A stretch of 62,000 nucleotides of DNA, from assembly GCA_009746045.1 (NCBI GenBank), contig RPFO01000310.1, positions 293,234-355,233 on the forward strand, in the 5' to 3' direction. Origin of the DNA: Mesostigma viride. Its lineage: Eukaryota > Streptophyta > Mesostigmatophyceae > Mesostigmatales > Mesostigmataceae. Shown in pieces: positions 1 through 9,600 of this stretch (positions within the stretch are counted from its first letter, which is position 1; each line of letters starts with the position of its first letter). Below the pieces are notes generated by a model that saw only the letters and a program-made list of their open reading frames with translations, ran no database searches and was not told the DNA's origin. The position numbers and the translations under genes are program-made.

Positions 1-165
1 ATCAAAGTTTCCCATGATAGTTACGCCCGCCGTCGTTTCTGTTGCTTCTCGTTCGTTTAAAAATACTAATGAAGTTTTTACCATCGTTCACCTAAAACAA
101 ATTACTTTAAATCTGCACCCGTTAAACCACACCCCCCTCGAAATGACTCCATGGTTGCAGAACAA

Positions 166-341
166 ATGTCAGAAGAAGAACCAAAAAAATGCTTCGGAAA
201 CACAAGCGCAAAAGGAAAGCCGATGACAATTTAGAGACCCTCTCGGAGGATGTGCCGGAGTTGGTTTCTTCGGATGACGAGTTTGAATACTCAAAAACAT
301 CAGGGGACAAGTTCTTGAGAAAGCATGGAAGGTGTTTGTGA
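166..341 (+). CDS. Small acidic/basic protein, frame broken at an A7 run
   Basis: I do not recognise this gene. An ATG at 166 follows a TTGCAG acceptor-like sequence by five bases and starts MSEEEPKK. The frame then has to move by one base at the A7 run (183-189) to continue MLRKHKRKRKADDNLETL and an acidic stretch (LSEDVPELVSSDDEFEYS), ending at TGA 339-341. The lysine/arginine cluster looks like a nuclear localisation signal; that is inference. It sits just downstream of the first copy of the 20-base motif, like the other genes of this array. The shift at a homopolymer could be a base-calling error or a real lesion. The gene may begin left of the window. Confidence 0.35.
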
Positions 342-454
342 CAAACGCGTTTGTGGAATGGATAAAAAAAAACTATTCCGAGGAATAGTAACTTGTTATT
401 ATAAATAATAAATTAATGTTTATGAATTTTTTTGTTCGTTTTTCCCTGAAAAAG

Positions 455-1102
455 ATGGAGTCCGAGATCGTGAATGAAGTCTACGGAAGCGTCCTTCAAA
501 ACGTTTTCAAACAAGTTCGCTTCCTGTCGCGTGTCATATTCGAGGAAGTTCGAGTCGCGCAGGAGAGGACAGGCCGCCACTTGGCCGTTTTTATTGGCGT
601 TTGATTCGTTCAGCCAAATGGAGAGAATTATGTACGCCCAGCTAGCTGATATGAACTTCTGTATTCAAGAGGGTTTTTTCAGACCACAGATGGATCTAAG
701 AGTGCCCATAGATACCCGTATGTTACGCATTCTCTGCGCGTGAGGGCTGATGCATGTGTAGGGGCAGTACCCCTCAACATGAACTTTTTCTTGCTCTCTG
801 ACCCGATCGTGAGGGATGGGGATCGCATGCGTAGTACGCGAAAGTGCTCCAAGGAGGGGTGTGGGTGCGAAACAGGACCTCATATCAAGTGGTGTAGAGG
901 ATGTAGGGATGCCAGATATTGCAGTGAGGAGTGCCAGCGTGCGGACTGGAGTAGGCATAAGGATAGATGCGAACGTCTGAGGCAAGCGAGGGAGGTGCTG
1001 GCAGGGGTGAAGTGGGGGGTTAACGTGACGACGATACTGGATAAAACTATGGGGTCTGATGTCGACTTCTCCTTCAACTTCCACGACGGCTCTGCCTCTT
1101 AG
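455..1102 (+). CDS. MYND-type zinc finger protein, two frame shifts
   Basis: The C-terminal half (about 838-957) is a clear MYND zinc finger: CSKEGC, then a CRGC pair, RYCSEECQ, and the closing HKDRC, so all zinc ligands are present. MYND fingers usually mediate protein-protein contacts in regulators or SET-domain proteins. Upstream, an ATG at 455 opens a 50-residue helical stretch in the same frame as the finger. Between about 590 and 740 the best coding frame is shifted by one (MERIMYAQLADMNF...), with changes near a T5 run at about 588 and again near 735. The open frame carrying the finger has no ATG of its own before it, which supports the joined reading. No catalytic domain is visible. 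Function unknown beyond the finger. Confidence 0.6.
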
Positions 1103-1195
1103 AAAAACTTGAAATGTAGAGTAATAACTTGTTTATATGATGTTATTTTAATAATTAATGTTTATAACGTATCATTTTCCTCCTACGCGCAGGAA

Positions 1196-1396
1196 ATGGT
1201 GGAGGTTAAGGAGAGTTTGGCCAAAAGGCAAAGGACCGACACACTTCGACATAATGGAAGGAGTCTTCCATTGTACATCAAAAAAATAGTCGAGGATTAC
1301 TGGCTCGCTTCCGACTCGACTCCTCGTCCGAGTCCGGTGATACCGGACAGTGTCAAAGTCTGGAAGGTTTCAGCACATCAATCGCACATTGAATAG
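1196..1396 (+). CDS. Short hypothetical protein (66 aa)
   Basis: The ATG at 1196 lies four bases after a GCGCAG acceptor-like site (1187-1192), matching the AG-then-ATG arrangement of neighbouring genes. It encodes a basic, hydrophilic 66-aa protein (MVEVKESLAKRQRTDTLRHN...) ending at 1396 just before a spacer with the 20-base motif and AATAAA-like sequences (about 1477-1492). No family is recognised. It could instead be a last exon of the MYND gene upstream, but no good 5' splice site is seen before that gene's stop at 1102. Confidence 0.35.
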   Translation: MVEVKESLAKRQRTDTLRHNGRSLPLYIKKIVEDYWLASDSTPRPSPVIPDSVKVWKVSAHQSHIE

Positions 1397-1560
1397 ATAA
1401 TGTTTTATCGCCATATTGCTGTTCGACAAGTTGCGCCTTGGGGCGTTTCTTTGCGCCAAATTTAAACCTTCGTATTAATAAACAAGTACAATAAAAAAAT
1501 TTCAAAACGTTTTTTGAATTTTATTTTCCGGGGCCGGTATGTTATCGTAACTTGTCGCAG

Positions 1561-2427
1561 ATGTCCGGTTCGACGGAAGATTCGTCCGATTCGTCTAGTC
1601 ACCTCCTGATGGAGGATTGGCAACGACTTCAACAACACCAAGCGGTTGCCACTGTCATTCAGAGTGTTGCTCGCTCAATAGGGGCGCCGCGCAAGTGTGA
1701 TGTGTCCACTTGCAAGAAAACCGCTCTCGGATTTGACTTGTATTGCCGAAAGCACGAAGAACATTCTCGTCACATCGAAAATGCCCTCAGTCGCGGACTT
1801 GGAATGGCGGGCGCCCTCGGACCTGGATTGGCGGGGGGGGCCCTGCGACTTCGCCTGGACATGACTGTCGGAGAGGTCGTGGGTGTAAATTTTGATTTCA
1901 CCAGGGGAGACGAGTATTTCCTTGAAGATTGGATAGTCAAAGACTCCGCGACAGGTGCGGACTTGGCAAAGGGAGGCTACGTTGCCGGCGCCCAAGAAAA
2001 TGGTTGGAGTAGCTTGAGATGCTTTTTGATGACGACACCTTTTGCCGACTCGCGTGACACGGATGTAAGCGAACTTTATCGGCGTATGTGTTTTGCACTC
2101 GCCGACATTCCGCTGATAACTCAACGAGAGTTCGATTTTCGCGTGGAAACAAAAGCCAAAGCGATTGTATCCGGCGTGAAGGCGATTGTGGAGGAGGAGC
2201 AGGATTCTCTGTGTGCAGAGTATTTGGAGAGAGTGGCCCCGATGAAGACGAGGAGGTCCGAAATCTATCCTGACACCGGCAACAAGGAGGCAAAGTTGGT
2301 GGCCGCCAAAGAAGAGATGTTCGCTCGTGTCGATGAAATGGCGGCGAAAGAGGTTCCGAGAGTTCGCTCGATCGGTTGTTGCAAAACCTGCAGAGAGTGG
2401 AACGAGTCGCGGGACAGTCTATATTGA
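1561..2427 (+). CDS. Unknown protein with C-x4-C-x10-C-x2-H cluster (288 aa)
   Basis: This is the only intact single-exon gene of the left array. The ATG at 1561 follows CGCAG directly. Residues about 41-61 contain CDVSTC...YCRKH, a C-x4-C-x10-C-x2-H spacing typical of a small zinc-binding motif; preceding it is VIQSVARS, faintly IQ-like. The rest (LRLRLDMTVGEVVGVNF..., then an FPFADSRDTDV-like segment and a charged C-terminal part) matches no family I know. A second CKTCREW-like cysteine pair lies near the C-terminus. The neighbouring gene at 2708 shares the same cysteine/histidine spacing and nearly the same bases before its ATG, so the two look like diverged paralogues. Motif copies sit in the spacers on both sides. 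Confidence 0.6.
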   Translation: MSGSTEDSSDSSSHLLMEDWQRLQQHQAVATVIQSVARSIGAPRKCDVSTCKKTALGFDLYCRKHEEHSRHIENALSRGLGMAGALGPGLAGGALRLRLDMTVGEVVGVNFDFTRGDEYFLEDWIVKDSATGADLAKGGYVAGAQENGWSSLRCFLMTTPFADSRDTDVSELYRRMCFALADIPLITQREFDFRVETKAKAIVSGVKAIVEEEQDSLCAEYLERVAPMKTRRSEIYPDTGNKEAKLVAAKEEMFARVDEMAAKEVPRVRSIGCCKTCREWNESRDSLY

Positions 2428-2707
2428 TATGAGTTGCGCCCGCCGGCGTTTCTCTGGTCTTGAATGCCCCCCCTCTACATACACATTATATTGTCTGGAC
2501 ATTCGTATGTAGTGACAATCGTAGTCGATGTGATTGCCATTCGTTTGTACGTAGAAAGTGGTTGTTGAGGAAGTTGCGCCCCAGGGCGTTTCTTTGTTGC
2601 ATTTTCTTCAAATTTTAGCTCGCATAAATAGATGAAGATGACTTAATAAATGCCAGTTTTTTTTAATAATATAAACTACTCGCGGCCGGTATGTTCTGGT
2701 TTCGCAG

Positions 2708-3102
2708 ATGTCCAGTCTGACGGTCGACATAAGGGGACGTCCATATCAGGACGCTGTTTTCCGGATTTTTGAGAAGGATCCCGAAAAGAAGTGCCGGGAT
2801 AGGAAATGTAAAAAGCTGTCAATTACCGACATGGGTCTGTGTGGGGAACACATCGTAGCTTTTGGAAAGGACATGATTTCCCGTCATTGCAACAATACGT
2901 TGACAACAATTGTGTGGGAGGGGCGCAGATGGACGTCCTTCTTGAGGATGGAGTGGACGGAGCCAAAAGGGCTGTAATTCGGCTGTCGGAAATGGATGAT
3001 GACAAAGAGGACGTGAACATTCGCCTTAAGAGGCACGACGATAACACGGCCGATTGTGTGTTTGGGTCTGGAGGATGGCGGATGAGAGCAGGTCTTCCAT
3101 GA
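2708..3102 (+). CDS. Paralogue of the 1561 gene with the same Cys/His cluster, frame broken
   Basis: The ATG at 2708 follows TTTCGCAG exactly, and the upstream GGCCGGTATGTT sequence is shared with the 1561 gene. Residues about 27-48 carry KKCRDRKCKK...LCGEH, again C-x4-C-x10-C-x2-H. The first frame stops at 2977, but a second frame from about 2890 (MDVLLEDGVDGAKRAVIRLSE...) looks coding and runs to a stop at 3102, so one shift lies near 2890-2940. Nothing else is recognisable. Coding potential may go on past 3102 in the following open stretch. Confidence 0.45.
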
Positions 3103-3126
3103 TGCCGCGGAGAAGGTGGTGAATGG

Positions 3127-3567
3127 ATGATGGGTTGGTCAAATCTTGACGTTCGCATATTCAACCGTCTGACGTCTGATTTCCTTCTTAGGGGAAGTTT
3201 CAAGATGGTTGACCGTGCAAGGCAGTCCAGGAACCAGGTATCCCTTTCCATGGCCAGTCCGATCGCACGCATGATTAAGGGGGCCCTCTTCCGCGCAACC
3301 TTGCCTCGAGATTTCGAAAATACCGTGAAGGGCCGACCGAAAATCAGCAGCGATTTCCCATTCGCGAACCACTTATGGGTCGACGGAGTGGTAACGAATT
3401 TTTTTGCATTTCCTTGCCAAATGATTCTTTATGAGGGACATAGAGTTGTTTGTATAGAGAGTGAATTGACGAAAGTTGCGACGGCGGTCGCATCTTTTAG
3501 TGCGTCGTTCTCTTGTTATGAATCTCTGTTCATTCTGAATTATAACGTTGTTTGTACCTTGACATAA
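3127..3567 (+). CDS. Possible continuation or separate unknown ORF
   Basis: An open stretch in the same frame as the end of the previous gene, separated from it only by one stop at 3100-3102. The part up to about 3420 (MGWSNLDVRIFNRLTSDF..., ARMIKGALFRATLP) has a plausible protein composition. Its last part overlaps a copy of the 20-base motif at 3476-3495, which is otherwise non-coding, so the real gene probably ends earlier or splices at a GTATCC site near 3237. No family recognised. Confidence 0.25.
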   Translation: MMGWSNLDVRIFNRLTSDFLLRGSFKMVDRARQSRNQVSLSMASPIARMIKGALFRATLPRDFENTVKGRPKISSDFPFANHLWVDGVVTNFFAFPCQMILYEGHRVVCIESELTKVATAVASFSASFSCYESLFILNYNVVCTLT

Positions 3568-3656
3568 TGATGCATTTTTGTATTGAGTTGCGACGTGGGG
3601 CGCATCTTCCTGCTGACTCGTATGTTTTTTCCAATTTTTGTGTTTTGTTGTTGCAG

Positions 3657-6600
3657 ATGGAAAAGGGCGGCCCTACATCGCAGGTGGTCGGCGACTCTCC
3701 CCCTAGGGGGGAAGGTCAGAAGGGCAACCAGTTCAGGCCCAAGGCGCCTCCCACAACAGCCTCCTCACAAGCGTGCAAGGGAGGGCACGCCGCCCCCAAT
3801 GGTGGAATCTGGTGTCAGCTTTGCCGCGGTCACTGGGAAGGATGAGTACCACGGTGGTCTTGAGATGGTGGACGATCCGGTTAAGCGGATTCAGATTGAG
3901 CGGTTTGAGCGACTCGCGAATGGCACTCGTGAACAGCAATTCGCGCTGTACCAAGACATCCTTAATGACAAACCTGAAGTCGCCAAGGTGCCTTATACCT
4001 CCAAGCGCACATTCATGCCTCGTTTCGAAACCCTGCTCCAGCAGGAGCTAAGGTTGCGTCGGTTGGCTCAGAATGCGCCAGAGACAGTAGCCGCCGCGCC
4101 CTCCCATGCCGCGCCTGCCGCAGTAGCCCAAAAGAGGGGGGAGAGTGTGCACGAGTCGGCCGCAGTGCCCTCAACCGCAAGGGATCCCCCCGCGACTTCC
4201 AAGCCGGTCGCGACGGGCGATATGCCCCCGCCGCGGCAAGGGGAAGGGGGAAGGGGGTCGATGGAGGGGAAGTCCTCGATGTTTTCGATATGACGCTGGG
4301 CAATTTGGAAGGTGGCGGGCCGATCTTCGTAAGTCTCCGCCCATTTAATTGATGTCGTGAAATACAATACGCATTTTTTTGCAATATTCGCCAGACATGT
4401 CATTTCCGACAACTAAGCGGATTTTTACTTTCCGTTGAAATGTTCGCAGGGCCGGCAAGAGGATGTGGTGCAAGAGAAGCCCGCTCAATGGCGGGAAGCA
4501 CCCAGGTACATGAGTGCGTCAGATTCCTCTCCGGTTTACTTGTATTGAAAAGGTTTGCGTGCGTATATCCTTGTTTATTTTTGTAGTAATTTTTTTCTTG
4601 TGAATGGACAATCGCGTTTGCTATTTTTACAGGGAAGTCCGTTCGAGCAGCAAGAGGGCGGTGAGAGGAGGGGAAGTGGATCTTACGGTGGTTCCACTGC
4701 AGAGGGGGGAAGGGTAAGTTACCGTTGACTTAGTAATCGAAAGTTTAGGTTCGTCCTCAATGGACAGAGTTACGACGGCCGGCGTTTCTTTACACTTTTC
4801 TTACATTAAAAATCTTCCGTTGATAATGTTCTTGCAGGAAGCCGGTCGTCAGGGTGGGGCAAATCTCCAGGGAGAGGGGGCTATCGCTGTCGGTGAGCCT
4901 GTGTCAGAGGGCGCGGGTGGAAGCGACGGCGATACTGCGAAAATGACACGCTTTAAGGAGCAAGCGGATGCTTATAAACTGAGGACGTTGGCAAAGCGGG
5001 TTGTGGCCGAGGTGAGAACGGAAACAGCCCCACCTGAGGTACGGAACCAGATGATGACTCTCCATCAAGTCGCTGAGTTGATCGTGAAGAATGCGTGCGC
5101 GCCCGATGGCGCCACACAGCCTGAGGAGATCCCGAGCGCCAAGGCCTTGATAAAGTGGATGCAGGAGAACCTGTTCGAGGGCAAAGGAAGGAGAGGAAGT
5201 GTAAACTGTTGACGGTGACGATGGCGGACGCCAAGACTCTGATCAAGATGTTGAAGGAACACGATGCCCGCCGGGACAAGTCTCCGAAGATCGCGAAGGG
5301 GTCGAAGAAAGCGGCTGAAGCAGCAGCGGTTGAGGGGAATGAGGTAAGTCTACCTCTGTTGTGAGGGGGCTTTGTTCTTGAGGTCCACGTTTCATGTAGG
5401 TTGCGACGGCCGGCGTTTCTCAAGTGTGACACTTATTCCTTTTGGTTATGCTTTCCTGATTTTTTCCATCGTTGAGGGAAATGAGCCAAGTGTACCTCTG
5501 TTGTGAGGGGGCTTCTTGAGATTTAGGTTTCATCTAGGTTGCGACGGCCGGCGTTTCTCAAGTGTGACACTTCCTTTCTATGCTTTCCTGATTTTTTCAT
5601 CATTGTTAAGGGAACGAGGTAAGTATACCTCTGTTGTGAGGGGGGCTTTGATGTTGAGGTTCAGGTTTCATGTAGGTTGCGACGGCCGGCGTTTCTCAAT
5701 CGACATTTACTTTATTCCTTTTGGTTATGCTTTCCTGATTTTTTCGCATCACTGCAGTACGTGCAGGCCGAGAGGGCGACCCACGCGGCCATCCTGTACT
5801 CAATCAGCCTCGACCAGCACGCGCGCAGCTCGGATGTGAAAATAGAGTACGTGGACTGCTGCCGTCGACGAACACCAGAAGGGACTCTCCGAAGCACTTG
5901 CGACCTACAAGGGGAAGGCGCTGAAGGGAAAGGGGAAAGGAAAGGAGGTGGAGGTTGCGGATGCTCCCGTGTCTCTGCTTGAGAAATGGGAGAAGTCCCC
6001 GGTGTCGCAGGATGATGATGACATCCTGGATGTGAACGATGAGATCGCGAAGGGCAAACGGTTGCGGAAGCAGCTTGCCGTTCAGCCTCGGGACCTCGAT
6101 GAGATGTCCAAAGCCTTGGTGCATCGAAATCGGGTGTGGACAAGGAACCTGTTCGTGGGCCTCAGAAGCTCCTCGCACGAGACTTGCATCTGTCTAGAGC
6201 CGAGCAGAACGCCACCATTTTTGCAAACTCGGAGTCCGACTACGGCCACGACAAGCTGGTGATTCCTGTGTGGCGGTACTCGTTCCAGTTTTTGGCTGAC
6301 CGGTGCCCCAACACTTTTCATGACTGGATGAAAAAGGAAGGCACCCAGCGTCAGCTCGCGCAACTCTTCGGGGAGATGGGGGGGCACGGACAATGAAGGC
6401 TGGCTACGCTCGCGCAATGACTGACAAAGAGATTGATATCTACCTGCGAACGAGCTCGGCCAAGGAGATGGCCGAAGCTGCTTCCACCGCGGTTCTGACA
6501 GGACCGGCCGATATTCTGGACGATCTTAAGCCCGTGGACGTGAGAAAGGCCGCGCTTTTGGACAGTTTGTGCAAGTCCGCCTGGGAGATGGCTCCACTCG

Positions 6601-9600
6601 AGAGAAGCCACCGTTGCCGCCAGCCATTTGCGGCTTTCTCGTGCTGGACGGGAACCACTTTACCACACTCATCAAATCGGTGAAATTCGAACTGGTCACC
6701 AAATATGACGGTGGACCAAAGATCTGTGTGGTACAGGCAATGCTGAATGGTTTCATGAAGGCGGAAAAGCTCAGGGTCGTTGCGCGGGGAGGGAAGGAGC
6801 AGGAGGTCACGAAGACCGTGGCCGCGGCGAAGCTGGAGGAGTGGGCAACTGATTGGACGAATTTCGGGGGGGTGGACGTGCAGATGCTCAAGGGTGAGAC
6901 CATCCTGCCGACCTGGTGGCAGATCCGTGAACAGAAGGTAAGCCAGGTTGCGACCGCCGGCGTTTCTATAAGTGGTTTTCTTGTGTTAATTTCAGTATGC
7001 CATTAGTTCGGTCAAGATGCGACCGCCGGCGTTTCTATAAGGGGTTTTCATGTTCCACCATATTTTGGTCAAGATGCGACCGCCGGCGTTTCTGTCAGTC
7101 GTTTATTGTTCTCAGTTGAGTTGTGCTTATTTGGGAGGACTGTCGATGTGTCTCTGCGCGTTTTGCCCTACGGCGATGCAGGTTTCCGAACAAGTCGGCA
7201 AGATGATCGAAGTTGTCAGGCAGCTCGGGAACGCCATGAACGCCGAGGACACAGCCCAAGCCAAGGCAACGTGGGGCTCAGCGCTGGGGGATGTGCACCG
7301 GGCCTACCAGGCATATGGACCCGTCAAGAGAGGGAAGGGCGTGTCTCTCCCAACTCCTCTGTACGGCAAGATCTGGGCGATTGTGAAGCCCTTTTGGCAG
7401 AAAGGAGAGCAAGCCAAGGCCGAAGGGGACGGCGCAGGCGACAAGGCAGGGGGGCTGAAGAGACGGACAAGTGGGGGCCGGACCAGAAGAACTTCATGCA
7501 GCGCTGGCTGTTCTGGTGTGAGGACCCTTTGAAGCCCGTTGTCGACGGCAAGCCGGCGATCGCACAGGATATCGCGGCTCGGCAAGACTTCCTTGACGCG
7601 CGCCCTAAAGACAAGGCGCACGAACTGTCCATTTTCACCGCGCATCGGGAACTTGCGAGTTTCCAGTACTTCGACAGCCTGATCCAAGCGCCGATCATGT
7701 CCTGTGAGGCCCCTCCCAGCAACCTGATAAAAATAATGGAAGTCGCCAAGAATTTGAAAGAGGCGGCCGTGCAATTCGCCCACATCAAGTTCCTGGAGAA
7801 CCCCCTGATGGCCGCTTGCAAACAACTAGACGGGACTTTCGACCCCGTATTGGTGAGGGAGCACGTGTTTGGCGTGAAGCTGAAGGGCACCTTCGCCACG
7901 GACCTCGACAAGTTCATCGCCGACTGCCGCCTGACCAGAGACTTTTGGCGGGTGGTCGTCACGGCCACGAGGGCGATCATTCTCACGCTGAGGGACCTTC
8001 CGCCGGCTAAAAGGAAAGTGGTCGACCAGAAGGACTGGAAGTTCCCGAGAGGGCTGCTCGCTTCCCACCCCCGTCATTTGTATGACGATTTGGGGGTGAA
8101 GACCAAACATCTGCTGGGTGTGCCAAGGAGGCGGCGGCGGAGGTCGAGAAGGAGGTCGAGGAGGCGGCGGAGGAGGGGACTACCAAGGCCAAGAAGGGGT
8201 GGCGGGACAGGTTGGAAGCCTACAGCGATTGGAAGGGGGTGAGGATGGGATCCGACTGGATCGCATACAGGACAATGACATGGAAGGAAAACGAAAAAAG
8301 AAAGGATCTGGTGGTGACGAAGGTGGTGGACGAGTTGTGCACGGGGTCTGACAAAATTCCTCGGTCGCTGAGGACCAGGCGTTTGCTGTGCTGGACCTGG
8401 CAGCTGACAGCAACGAGAAGTGGAGGAACCTGCGCAAGTGGGACGCAGACTGCATTCCGGAGGAGAGCACATTCCCAAACCCTCCTCGCATTTGAGCCCG
8501 GTCGTGTGGGATGTGGTTGACAAGATGACCAACGCCCTTTTTAGGGGACCCTGCAGAGTTCTGCTGGTGTTCGGGGAGCCCGCCCATATCCGCCGGTGGA
8601 AGCGCCTGGTCCGCCTTATCAAATATTGGCTTGTTGAAGATGGGTGGGAAGGCCTCGCCTACTTTTCCGACGACGATTCTTCGTCTGATGAGGATGATGA
8701 TTCGGAGAAGGGGGAAGAGGGAGGAGGAAGTGGGGAGGTGGATGAGGATGAGGATGAGAGGAGGAGGATGAGGAGGACGAGGAGGACGAGGAGGACGAGG
8801 AGGACGAGGAGGACGAGGAGGACGAGGAGGAGGATATTGCTGAGGGGCACCCGCCCGGGAGGGGGGGGCAGGCGGAGGGGGAGAAAGGGGATGGGGAGGA
8901 GGAGAGGGGAGGAGGGGGAGAGGGACGGGGGAGGAGATGGAAGGGGAGGGAAAAAGCGCAGTCGGGATGATGGAGGCTCGCGTGATGAGACAATGGGGGG
9001 GATGAAGACAACAGGGGGGGAGGTAAGCGCCAGCGTGCTGGTGAAGGAGACTCGAGGCCTGTCGTTGGAAACGCCGGCGGGCGTATCTGTGATGAGGAGG
9101 GGGATCGCCAGCGGGAGGGAGGCTCGCGGCCTGTTACTGGAAACGCCGGCGGGCGTATCTGTGATGAGGAGGGGGATCGCCAGCAGGAAGGAGGCTCGCG
9201 GCCTGTTACTGGAAACGCCGGCGGGCGTATCTGTGATGAGGGGGATCGCCAGCAGGAAGGAGGCTCGCAGCCTGTTACTGGTAACGCCGGCGGGCGTATC
9301 TGTGATGAGGATGGGGATCGCCAGCAGGAAGCAGGCTCGCGGCCTGTTACTGGTAGCGCCGGCGGGCGTTCCCGATTTACGGGAGGCGGTCGTGTCCGAC
9401 AGATGGGAATGAGGCCTCGTCAGGATTCATGGGGACCCCCGGTTGAGGGGACCCCCGCCCTCGCCTCGGTTTCTTTGGGTCTGGATGACGATCCCGTACC
9501 GTCGTCAGGAAGGACGGTTGTGATGACTTTGCCCCCCCGCCGACGGGGATGGAGCAATGCCCGACACGATACTGCTGAATGAGGATGACGATCCGGTCCC

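Larger units (their letters stand above)
21..7093 (+). repeat. Dispersed 20-base motif TTGCGNC..GGCGTTTCT in introns and spacers
   Basis: A recurring motif with consensus TTGCGACGGCCGGCGTTTCT, always in plus orientation, lies between genes and inside introns of the left gene array. Copies are seen at 21-40, 1431-1450, 2434-2453, 2574-2593, 3476-3495, 3588-3607, 4770-4789, 5401-5420, 5539-5558, 5677-5696, 6948-6967, 7017-7036 and 7074-7093. The centre varies (CCCGCC, CCCCAG, ACGGCC, ACCGCC) while TTGCG and GGCGTTTCT are kept. Several versions can fold on themselves (for example CGCCC-CA-GGGCG at 2577-2588). No copy was noticed right of 7.1 kb in this orientation. Its function is unknown; an intron-borne repeat family or a splicing or transcription signal are both possible. 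Confidence 0.85.
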
